Shown one piece after another: positions 43,865-51,748 of a stretch of DNA of 64,000 nucleotides. The position numbers were made by a program, and so were the translations under genes. The notes beneath the pieces were generated by a model that was given only the letters and a program-made list of their open reading frames with translations, searched no databases and was not told where the DNA came from. Position 1 is the stretch's first letter; each line of letters opens with the position of its first letter. The DNA is from Arthrobacter globiformis (GTDB taxonomy: Bacteria > Actinomycetota > Actinomycetes > Actinomycetales > Micrococcaceae): positions 2,418,001-2,482,000 of the forward strand of contig NZ_JAUSYZ010000001.1 of the NCBI RefSeq assembly GCF_030817195.1. Direction: 5' to 3'.

Positions 43865-44035
43865 ATGATTAGAACCCTAACGTGCAAGCTGAACATTCGT
43901 CACGAATGGCACGTCGAACACACCGAAGACGGGAGCCGGTACAGGCGCTGCCGACTCTGCGGTAAGGATGATGACCGTGGCGGTGGTGGGACCGGCGCCC
44001 CCGGTGCTTGGGCTGGACCTGCTGGCATGGGGTAA
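43865..44035 (+). CDS. Small zinc-ribbon-like actinobacterial protein
   Basis: 56 residues from ATG 43865, after GAGAAGG. TCKLNIRHEWHVEHTEDGSRYRRCRLCGKDD places Cys, His and a CxxC pair as in a small actinobacterial protein type (C...H.W ... RC..CGKD). The glycine-rich tail is variable. Function unknown. Confidence 0.6.
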   Translation: MIRTLTCKLNIRHEWHVEHTEDGSRYRRCRLCGKDDDRGGGGTGAPGAWAGPAGMG

Positions 44036-44327
44036 TCCGTGCCTCGCCACGCCATCCGGCACGCTCTGGATTCCGACGCAGCTGGAATGCACAGCCCTGC
44101 TGGGCTGCTTGCAGCCCCACGGAGGGTCCCCTATTTCAGGGTGGGGCATTCCTCTCCCGGTGCCTCTACTTTCGGGGAAGCAGGAAGATATTGAGGGGGA
44201 CCTACCTGGCGTAGGACTAGGGCTTTCACAGGTAAAATTCAGACTTCCCCACTGTTTCTCAATGGCATCGGGCTACGTTGTACGGACGCATCAACGGTGA
44301 TGCGCTCATCGGACAAAGGAGTCCCTG

Positions 44328-47300
44328 ATGCGTTCCAGATCAGACATCGCTGCTTGCCGGGAAAGAATCGGAAGGTCGCGCCATCGGCGCGGAGTTTCAA
44401 CGGCCAAGTGGTTAGCAGCAACGATCACGACAACTTTGTTTGTCTCCGCTATTTCATTCATTGGCGGGACTGCACAGGCAGCCACCGTCACGATCGGTCC
44501 TTCCGCGGACGCGGTGGTCAAAAAGGACACGCCGAATACCAATTACGGCACTGCGATCGGTCTGAAGGCAGATAACTCGCCGGTCGAGATGTCGTTCCTC
44601 AAATTTACGGTCGCCGGCACCGGGAGCACTGTCACCGGCGCCAAGCTGCGGCTCTTCATCTCCGATCCGTCCACCCTTGGCGGCCAGTTCCGACGGGTGC
44701 AGAACACCACCTGGGCCGAAAACACCATCAACTGGTCCAACGCGCCGGCGGCTGACTCTACCGTGATTGCCTCGGTCGGGTCTGCCTCTATGAACACGTT
44801 TGTCGACGTCGATGTCTTCAGCGTCATCAAGGGTGACGGCACCTATTCCTTCCGCATCGACAACACTTCCTCTGACGCTGTCATCTACGCGTCCAGGGAA
44901 GTGGCCGACACCACCCACTGGCCGCAGCTGGTCCTAACGACGGACGGAACGACCCCACCGCCGCCTCCGACCCCGCCCACAACACCACCGCCAGGAACAG
45001 CCGACTCCTTCGAGTTCGCTGCCGTAGGTGACATGAACCCGTCGGGAAACACATCCACCACCTCCGCATCGGGCAGGAACGCTGCCAGTATCGCCGCTGG
45101 CCTCAACGATGGGTCACTGCACAATTTCATCGGTATCGGTGACTTCCAGTACGACAAGGGCACCTGTTCGGCCCTGCCGGCGTGGAACAGCTTATGGGGT
45201 GGGGTGAAAGCCAAGACGTTCTGGACGGCCGGGCCGGGCCACGACATACAACCGGGTGTCAACGATGACCTGGACAGGTTCATGAACGGTGAATGTGTGT
45301 CCACGACGAAAAGCGCAACCAGCACCACGTTGGGCCGATTCCAGGACGCGCTTGAGTGGTACGCAACTGATCAGGGCAACTGGCACATTGTGTTTGCCCC
45401 GACGGCTGCATGGCTGTACAACGCCACAAGGGCACAGGCCATGACCGCCGAGATGGACGCCGATATGAAGGCGGCGACAACGGCCGGGAGGCATCTGGCT
45501 GTTGTCTACCACGACCCGTACTTCACATCAGACACATCGGCACATACCCGCTTCACTCAGGCCAAGCCTTGGATCGACATGTTCTGGGCGAACCGGGTCA
45601 AGGTGCTCCTTTCCGGTTCACAGCACAATTACGAGCGGACCTGCCCGGTCAACAACGCGGACCAGTGCGTCACGGACGGGATGCAGCAGTTCCAGGTGTC
45701 CACCGGCGGCATCGGCTTACGGTCCTTCACCAGCAACCCTGCCTACGTTCAGAGGAAGTTCAGCGACACGTGGGGCCACCTGAGGATGAGCCTCAAACCT
45801 GACGGCTCCTACACCTGGGAGTTCCGCCCTGTCCTTGGCGGGATGCAAACAGACAGCGGTTCGAGGGCCTCGGGCACGACCCCGCCGCCGCCTGGCGATA
45901 CGACGGCTCCGACGGTGACGGGTACGTCTCCGGCTGGCGGTGCGACTGGTGTGGCCGTGGCGGCGAACGTGACAGGGACGTTCTCGGAGGCGATGGATGC
46001 GGCCACGATCACGTCGGCCACGTTCACGCTGCAAGCGGGAACGACGGCGGTGCCCGCCGCTGTGACCTACAACAGCACGGATAGGGTTGCGACGTTGAAC
46101 CCGGATGCGGACCTGGCGGCGGGTGCAACGTATACGGCGACGATCAAGGGTGGCGCCGGCGGGGTGAAGGATGTTGCCGGGAACGCTTTGGTATCGGACA
46201 GGACCTGGACCTTCACCACGGCTGCTGCCGGCGGCACATCCGAGACTGTGACGCTGACGCCCACCGCTGACAGCTATGTTTCGAGTGGTTCGGCGGGGAC
46301 GAACTTTGGCACGGCCAACATCCTGCGCGTCGATGCCAGCCCTGTGGAGGCCACGTACCTGAAGTTCGACCTGTCACCATATGCGGGCAGGACCCTGCAG
46401 AGCGCGGTACTGCAGCTGCGCGTTGGCGGGAACCCGTCCACGGGTACGCAGAACGTCAAACTGGTCACCATCGACACCTGGACCGAGGGTGGGATCACTT
46501 TCAACAACCGTCCGGCACTGGGCACCGGCATCGGCACATTCGGCCCGACAACGGCCAATACGAACCTCAGCGTTCCGTTGACCGTCAGCGGCCTGACCGC
46601 CGAGCTCGGCCAGCTGCTCTCCCTGGGCATGGACACCGCCAGCAGTGACGGCCTGGAACTCAGCTCCAAGGAAGCCGGGACCACAACCGCACCCAAACTG
46701 GTGCTCACCCTCAGCCCCGGCGGCGGTGGTGGTGATACGACGGCTCCGACGGTGACGGGTACGTCTCCGGCTGGCGGTGCGACTGGTGTGGCCGTGGCGG
46801 CGAACGTGACAGGGACGTTCTCGGAGGCGATGGATGCGGCCACGATCACGTCGGCCACGTTCACGCTGCAAGCGGGAACGACGGCGGTCCCCGCCGCTGT
46901 GACCTACAACAGCACGGATAGGGTTGCGACGTTGAACCCGGATGCGGACCTGGCGGCGGGTGCAACGTATACGGCGACGATCAAGGGTGGCGCCGGCGGG
47001 GTGAAGGATGTTGCCGGGAACGCTTTGGTATCGGACAGGACCTGGACCTTCACCACGGCTGCTGCCGGCGGCACATCCGAGACTGTGACGCTGACGCCCA
47101 CCGCTGACAGCTATGTTTCGAGTGGTTCGGCGGGGACGAACTTTGGCACGGCCAACATCCTGCGCGTCGATGCCAGCCCTGTGGAGGCCACGTACCTGAA
47201 GTTCGACCTGTCACCATATGCGGGCAGGACCCTGCAGAGCGCGGTACTGCAGCTGCGCGTTGGCGGGAACCCGTCCACGGGTACGCAGAACGTCAAACTG

Positions 47301-47558
47301 GTCACCATCGACACCTGGACCGAGGGTGGGATCACTTTCAACAACCGTCCGGCACTGGGCACCGGCATCGGCACATTCGGCCCGACAACGGCCAATACGA
47401 ACCTCAGCGTTCCGTTGACCGTCAGCGGCCTGACCGCCGAGCTCGGCCAGCTGCTCTCCCTGGGCATGGACACCGCCAGCAGTGACGGCCTGGAACTCAG
47501 CTCCAAGGAAGCCGGGACCACAACCGCACCCAAACTGGTGCTCACCCTCAGCCAGTAG
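44328..47558 (+). CDS. Large secreted DNRLRE / metallophosphoesterase / Ig-like repeat protein
   Basis: 1076 residues. Signal peptide to about Ala51 (GGTAQA). Order: DNRLRE domain (52-210), proline linker, calcineurin-like phosphoesterase (about 225-520), then two copies of a 279-residue unit made of a Big_5 Ig-like domain (TSPAGGATGVAVAANVTGTFSEAMD) and a DNRLRE domain. The phosphoesterase has GDMNPSG, GIGDFQYD, AGPGHD, VYHDP and SGSQHNYER. The usual GNHD/E and GHxH are altered to GPGHD and GSQH. No LPxTG or other anchor is seen at the end (LVLTLSQ), so it is probably released. The substrate may be an extracellular phosphoester. Confidence 0.85.
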   Translation: MRSRSDIAACRERIGRSRHRRGVSTAKWLAATITTTLFVSAISFIGGTAQAATVTIGPSADAVVKKDTPNTNYGTAIGLKADNSPVEMSFLKFTVAGTGSTVTGAKLRLFISDPSTLGGQFRRVQNTTWAENTINWSNAPAADSTVIASVGSASMNTFVDVDVFSVIKGDGTYSFRIDNTSSDAVIYASREVADTTHWPQLVLTTDGTTPPPPPTPPTTPPPGTADSFEFAAVGDMNPSGNTSTTSASGRNAASIAAGLNDGSLHNFIGIGDFQYDKGTCSALPAWNSLWGGVKAKTFWTAGPGHDIQPGVNDDLDRFMNGECVSTTKSATSTTLGRFQDALEWYATDQGNWHIVFAPTAAWLYNATRAQAMTAEMDADMKAATTAGRHLAVVYHDPYFTSDTSAHTRFTQAKPWIDMFWANRVKVLLSGSQHNYERTCPVNNADQCVTDGMQQFQVSTGGIGLRSFTSNPAYVQRKFSDTWGHLRMSLKPDGSYTWEFRPVLGGMQTDSGSRASGTTPPPPGDTTAPTVTGTSPAGGATGVAVAANVTGTFSEAMDAATITSATFTLQAGTTAVPAAVTYNSTDRVATLNPDADLAAGATYTATIKGGAGGVKDVAGNALVSDRTWTFTTAAAGGTSETVTLTPTADSYVSSGSAGTNFGTANILRVDASPVEATYLKFDLSPYAGRTLQSAVLQLRVGGNPSTGTQNVKLVTIDTWTEGGITFNNRPALGTGIGTFGPTTANTNLSVPLTVSGLTAELGQLLSLGMDTASSDGLELSSKEAGTTTAPKLVLTLSPGGGGGDTTAPTVTGTSPAGGATGVAVAANVTGTFSEAMDAATITSATFTLQAGTTAVPAAVTYNSTDRVATLNPDADLAAGATYTATIKGGAGGVKDVAGNALVSDRTWTFTTAAAGGTSETVTLTPTADSYVSSGSAGTNFGTANILRVDASPVEATYLKFDLSPYAGRTLQSAVLQLRVGGNPSTGTQNVKLVTIDTWTEGGITFNNRPALGTGIGTFGPTTANTNLSVPLTVSGLTAELGQLLSLGMDTASSDGLELSSKEAGTTTAPKLVLTLSQ
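45897..47558 (+). repeat. Near-identical 837-bp tandem duplication within the secreted protein gene
   Basis: 45897-46733 and 46734-47558 are almost base-for-base identical; the only difference I noticed is TGCCC versus TCCCC in the GTP/GTCC region (near 46048 and 46888). Each unit encodes Big_5 plus DNRLRE. So little drift implies very recent duplication or ongoing gene conversion. Confidence 0.85.
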
Positions 47559-47598
47559 GTAGAGGCCAAACCCTCCAAATCATCGCAGAGCGGCATGG

Positions 47599-47632
47599 GA
47601 AGCGTCCCCGGCGTGCAGGCCGGGGACGCTTC
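47599..47632 (+). terminator. Terminator after the secreted protein gene
   Basis: Perfect 14-bp stem GAAGCGTCCCCGGC / GCCGGGGACGCTTC with a 6-nt loop, followed by GTTG. Confidence 0.75.
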
Positions 47633-47708
47633 GTTGCCTCCGGGACGTCATCGGCGGCGGATCAGGATGCGAGCCGGTCGCGCGGCCGATATTCGGTGGG
47701 CCTTGGCA

Positions 47709-48043
47709 TCAAGCGGCCTCGAAGTAGAGGTAGTCCCCGGCCGCCTCCCGGAACCCGAAGTCCATCCAGTACCGACGCAGCTTCTCCTTGGCCGCCACGT
47801 GCTGCGGCGACCCTTCCATCGGGGCATCGTCATCGAGCATGGGAGCGGCCTCCAGGATGACCAGCGCCGTGTTGCGGCCGATGGTCCCCAGGATGGCCCG
47901 GAGCATGGCGTGCCCGGTGCGGTTACCCGGAACCTGGGCTCCACCGTCATGGAGGACAGGACGAGCAAGTCGCCGTCGAGCCGCAGGCTATATTCCAGCA
48001 GCTGCGGCTTCTCGTGGGCGAGCATCTCGGCGACGCCCATCAT
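47709..48043 (-). pseudogene. GNAT-like acyltransferase fragment, frameshifted
   Basis: From 48043 the frame reads LRLDGDLLVLSSMTVEPRFR, then must change frame near 47925 to continue NRTGHAMLRAILGTIGRNTALVILEAAP and the tail LRRYWMDFGFREAAGDYLYFEAA. The joined product fits the acetyl-CoA-binding part and C-terminus of a GNAT protein. The N-terminal third is missing. Confidence 0.6.
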
Positions 48044-48165
48044 CTCATCTGGCCCTCAGTCCAGGGTCGGCCATCTGCATCAAGGCATCCTTCCGAAGAT
48101 AGTAAGCTTACTGACTATCTTGCCATGTCCCTGCGTCCGGGTGGGTCAAGCAATCACCACGGGTC

Positions 48166-48984
48166 TTATCTGAGGCCGCCGGGCGGGTGGCCGGAACGGT
48201 TCAGCTGGATGCTGGCGGCCGGTGGCGTCAGTAGGCCCATTTCATACGCCCGTCGTACTGCCATCAGCCGATCACCAACGTCGAGTTTGCGGTAGATGTT
48301 TTCCAGATGCTTCTCTGCCGTGCGGGGCGAAATGCTCAGCCGCCTCGCCAGGCTCTGCGCCGTCAGGCCGCTGCTGAGCAGAGTCACGATGGACACTTCC
48401 CTAACGGTCAACCTGCAGTCAGAAGCCGGCACGGATGTGTTGTCGGTGATTGACGCCAACGCAAGATGGCGGGCAAGGCCGGCCAGGATGGGTTGCAGCA
48501 GGAAGGCCAGGTCCAGTTCCTGGTCGGTGAAGTCACGGTCAGGGCGTGAGATCACGTATGCACTGTGGTCGCTGTCTTCCATCTGTGCCGGTATAGCCAG
48601 CGCCATGCTGACGCCCCAAGGCCGGACGATTTCGTCCCATTCCTGCTTTAGCCGGTTACCGGCCACAGCCGCAGGTACCCGTCCCAGGGAACGCGGCTTT
48701 GCTTGGTCCGTGAGTGCATACCACCGCAGCAGCGGTTGCGTGGTCGCGTCGACTGTAAAGTCCCCGGGTGGGCCAACAGGAAGGTAATCCCACGGCCAGC
48801 ACGCGATGACATGGTCCTGCCATTTTTGGCTCACCCAATTGCGCGTGGTGCATGCGCCGTTGAAAGACTCTGTGAGGAGATCGAGCAGCTGCTCCTCGTG
48901 CCGCATGGACGCGCCTGCCGGCTGTTGAAGAATGTCTCCAACGAGCTCCAGCCATGTGCGGTACTGCGCGTCGTTATGCTCCAC
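48166..48984 (-). CDS. LuxR-family transcriptional regulator
   Basis: 272 residues. The C-terminal domain LTVREVSIVTLLSSGLTAQSLARRLSISPRTAEKHL and IYRKLDVGDRLMAV is a LuxR helix-turn-helix. The N-terminal 190 residues are a GAF-like region with several tryptophans and no receiver signature. It resembles the regulator at 14180-14878 in design but is not close in sequence. No obvious target operon is adjacent, the neighbours being broken genes. Confidence 0.85.
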   Translation of the reverse strand: MEHNDAQYRTWLELVGDILQQPAGASMRHEEQLLDLLTESFNGACTTRNWVSQKWQDHVIACWPWDYLPVGPPGDFTVDATTQPLLRWYALTDQAKPRSLGRVPAAVAGNRLKQEWDEIVRPWGVSMALAIPAQMEDSDHSAYVISRPDRDFTDQELDLAFLLQPILAGLARHLALASITDNTSVPASDCRLTVREVSIVTLLSSGLTAQSLARRLSISPRTAEKHLENIYRKLDVGDRLMAVRRAYEMGLLTPPAASIQLNRSGHPPGGLR

Positions 48985-49210
48985 CCGCGCATTTTAGACC
49001 CGCGCGGGTCTTGGACGACACAGGAAATTGCTTCTGCAGCAGGCCGGGGTCGCTCCAGGACAGCTTCGGTTGCGTGGTCAACTGTGTGGTCCCATTGCCC
49101 TAAGAGCAGCGACCTCGAAACCAACCCCGTGTACGCGTACATACCCATCACGTCCCAAAGCAACTCCGCATGCCCCTCACACGCACGGGGTTGCTGTCGA
49201 GCGGAGTGCT

Positions 49211-49393
49211 CTAGTCGATGTCGATGTGACCCCAAGCTGCGTCTAGCCGCTCTGGGCAGCCGTAAGCGATTGCCACTCGCACCAAACCGGAGCCCTGCGC
49301 ATTAAACAGCTCTGTGAGGCGAACAAAGTTTTCGCGGGTATCAGTGATTTCCGGGTCGCAGAGCCGTTTCTTTGCCAAATCGAACTGGCCCTT
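49211..49393 (-). pseudogene. C-terminal fragment of an unrecognised gene
   Basis: About 60 residues read KGQFDLAKKRLCDPEITDT and FVRLTELFNAQGSGLVRVAIAYGCPE, ending at 49211. Its upstream side is the IS21 end at 49383-49532, so the gene was probably cut by that insertion. Family not recognised. Confidence 0.4.
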
Positions 49394-49532
49394 ATAGTCA
49401 GCCCCTGGAACCATTGTTGGCGGCCATGAAAAACTGCCCGTAGATGGCCACGGAATTGCTCGCCTGATGGCCACCGGGACTGCCCACGTATGGCCATGAG
49501 TTCTGCCCAGCTGTGGCCGATTGGTTTGCCCG
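49383..49532. repeat. IS21-type terminal repeats: five or six ~20-bp direct repeats
   Basis: Units near 49421, 49443, 49466, 49489 and 49513 share [AT]TGGCC-N8-10-CTGCCC or a close variant at about 22-bp spacing; a sixth weak unit starts at 49383. Such arrays are transposase-binding sites at IS21-family ends, and an istA start follows. Confidence 0.6.
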
Positions 49533-49630
49533 CATTGTTCGCTTATCCCGCCGTGTCGTAAGACGGCGGGGGCCTCTTCCCGTTTGGATTTCGGTGTCGA
49601 ATCGAATCCGCTGACAGGAAGAGGCCCTGA

Positions 49631-49906
49631 ATGAAGGATGCCCTAGAAACCGTGAAAATTCTTGCTGCCTATGATCTGACCAAGTCGCTGCGCGCTGCAG
49701 CGGAGCTGTCAGGTTGTTCCCACCACACCGTCGACCGGCCCGTGCAGGCCCGCGATGCCGGCCGTGCACCGGGGGCCGTGCCCGACCGGCCCAGGGTCAC
49801 CGATGCGTGGCTGCCGAAGATCGAGGAATGGGTCGAAAAGTCCAAGGGCCGGATCCGCGCCGATGTCGTTCATGCCAAGGCAACCTCATCGGCCAGATCG
49901 AAATGA
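49631..49906 (+). pseudogene. IS21-family IstA transposase, N-terminal remnant
   Basis: From ATG 49631: ILAAYDLTKSLRAAAELSGCSHHTV (helix-turn-helix), then PKIEEWVEKSKGRIRADV. This is the start of one IS21 subgroup's IstA. The frame ends after about 85 residues. The catalytic core and istB are missing, so the element is dead. It is fused downstream to a regulator fragment. Confidence 0.7.
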
Positions 49907-50097
49907 TGATCATCGCAGCCGGGCCCGACAAGGCCAGCGGCCGCATGCGCTTTGACGAACACATCCAGATCGTCGAAGCCATGGAGTCCGGCGTGGAAGA
50001 CAAGGCTGCCGACGCCCTGCGCGACCACATGAGTGATTTTTGCTCCCGGTATGTCGGGGACCTGGTGCAGGGCGAGCTGCAGGCCGCCGCAGGCTGA
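49907..50097 (+). pseudogene. FCD-domain fragment of a GntR regulator
   Basis: The frame through GRMRFDEHIQIVEAMESGVEDKAADALRDHMSDF to stop 50097 is the last helix pair of an FCD domain, including the conserved H-x-x-I-x-x-A pattern. The DNA-binding half is gone, replaced by the IstA remnant. Confidence 0.65.
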
Positions 50098-50389
50098 AAG
50101 GCCGGCTGCCGGCCCGTCCACGGTCGACATATCGCTGCAGCGACACCATCTATGAGTCTCATGAGAGGGTCGCCCTCAGCGTGCGAAACAGCTGCATACC
50201 CAACCAGACTGATCATGATGGTCTGAATCGGAGTTCACCTGGCATGGATGAAATTGGACTTGGAGTTCACATCACGACAGGCGGAGGCCAAGCAGGCGCG
50301 TGATTCTCCCGTCCAATGACAGCGCACTCAAAACGCCGATAATGGCGATTTCGTCGTGCTGGATGGCCATGGCTTGATGGATGTTCCGT
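50098..50389. other. No gene seen
   Basis: About 290 bp between the regulator fragment and cassette B; no domain or strong repeat noticed. Confidence 0.4.
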
Positions 50390-50672
50390 GCTCTATGGAG
50401 CGAAGTCCTGGTCATGCTCTCCTCTGTCTGCGCCCATGAGATGGTTGAAGGGAGGTCGCAACGCTATGACGGTCAATGGATTCCAGTCCTCGGCTTGGTC
50501 CGCACATCACTGCTCGGCCCATTTCGCGAGTCGGGTTCCGGTTGAGCCCGGGAATGTCGTCTCGTCGCAGTTGGCCTCCGCCGCGGCTGCTGGTGATGGA
50601 GGAGAGGGATTCCCAGGGCAGCAAAAGGATCATCACACTCGGATGGTTTGGGGCTCGAAGTGCTCACAAAAG

Positions 50673-50697
50673 AGGGTGTGGACACTGTCCACACCCT
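50673..50697. promoter_or_regulatory. 25-bp perfect palindrome (copy B)
   Basis: Arms AGGGTGTGGACA and TGTCCACACCCT around a central C, otherwise identical to 40849-40873 although nearby sequence has diverged. Confidence 0.7.
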
Positions 50698-50783
50698 GGG
50701 CTTCGGATTCGGTTGTACCGGGATCGGACCGGGCCGGACTGGGAATGTTTTCGGGGGAGGGCGGATTTCAAGGGTTGGAGCCC

Positions 50784-50806
50784 GGTTCGAGTCCCACCTC
50801 GGGCAC
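50784..50806 (+). other. tRNA-Leu-like 3' end fragment (copy B)
   Basis: Identical over 23 bases to 40961-40983, and like it without a 5' half. Confidence 0.5.
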
Positions 50807-50861
50807 GTGTTTTCCCTGTTCAGCGGCTTTTGAGCCTCTGAGTGTGGACAAATTGTGTTTT

Positions 50862-50886
50862 GAAGGGCCCCTTCGGGGGCCTTTTT
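50862..50886 (+). terminator. Terminator hairpin in cassette B
   Basis: GGGCCCC-TTC-GGGGGCC followed by TTTTT, as in cassette A. Confidence 0.75.
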
Positions 50887-50950
50887 CATTGGTGGCCGGT
50901 GGTGTCGCGGGCTGGCTCCTTCGTTCCCGGGTCGGCGGTCTTGGTGCTTG

Positions 50951-51398
50951 TTACCTGTTCATGGACGTAACTGGCTGGGGCAACATGACCTGAGAAAATT
51001 TCTGCTCGGGCTTCTTTTCCTGGTCTTTGGGTGTTCACCTGGCTTCTCCTTTTCGCTTCGTGGTTGCTGTTGTGCCTGTTCATGGTGGGTCCGGGGGAGT
51101 CCGACATGACTTGTATCGAGTTTTTCGGGAATCGGTTCCGCCGGACTCCCGCAGATGCTCTGGGGCGCATCACCGTGGCCGACTGGGAGCCGGTATTGCC
51201 GTGGATTTGGCTCATGAAGCTCACGCCACCTTTCTTCCGTGCGTCTCTGGTTTTCGCGTCGTTGCCTGTTCATGGTTACCTTCGGCGTCTACTGCATGAT
51301 GCGGTGGAGGTTTTTTGGCGCGGCGTCCGGAAATGAGGTTTCCGCCTGGCTGGTCTTTCATATTCCTTCATGGCCAACCTGCTGGATGACTGCATGAC
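50951..51398. repeat. Array of four TTCAT-N21-CATGA elements (copy B)
   Basis: TTCAT at 50958, 51079, 51269 and 51367; CATGA at 50984, 51105, 51295 and 51393. The offset is 26 bases in all four. Unit spacings are 121, 190 (room for a lost unit) and 98. Interiors resemble those of array A in pairs (first with first, third with second). Confidence 0.7.
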
Positions 51399-51410
51399 GC
51401 AAGGGTGATT

Positions 51411-51748
51411 CACTGACACGGCCTCAGTGACCCAAACCCACACGTGACTCCCGCCGTCGCCGGGTGCCGGGAACAAGCCGGAAGTGTCAGGTTGAAATTC
51501 AGGGCCTTCGGAAGGGTGCGTCAGCAATAAGGAACAGGGACGCTAATCTGAGGGCCTTTGAGTGGCAGCCTGACGTCAGGTTGGGGTGTACTTCAAGCTG
51601 ATCCTGGTCGGAGTGTTGGTCGGTAAGCCGAGAGCTTGCGAGGCATTTCGGTGAGATGCCGCCGGTTACAAGACGGCGCAGTAAGGCGGAGTTGTGCCCG
51701 AGAACAAGGGTCCAGCTGACAGTGACCCTTGGGCCCGTGCCCTCGCTC
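51411..51748. other. No gene; one hairpin at 51705-51731
   Basis: CAAGGGTC / GACCCTTG forms an 8-bp stem just past the end of the leftward deiminase gene and may be its terminator. Nothing else is recognisable. Confidence 0.45.

Larger units (their letters stand above)
50390..51410. repeat. Non-coding cassette, copy B
   Basis: Same order and orientation as 40560-41473: ATG/CTCTC block, 25-bp palindrome (50673), tRNA-Leu-like 3' end (50784), DnaA-box-like TGTGGACAA (50843-50851), terminator (50862) and an array of TTCAT-N21-CATGA elements. The copies differ most in the first 250 bp and in the linkers of the array, and least around the palindrome, tRNA end and terminator. Confidence 0.75.

Noticed and set aside
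41117..51398. CRISPR array
   Set aside because: The repeated parts are only 5-6 bases each side with 98-120 base periods; no 25-37 base direct repeats and no cas genes.
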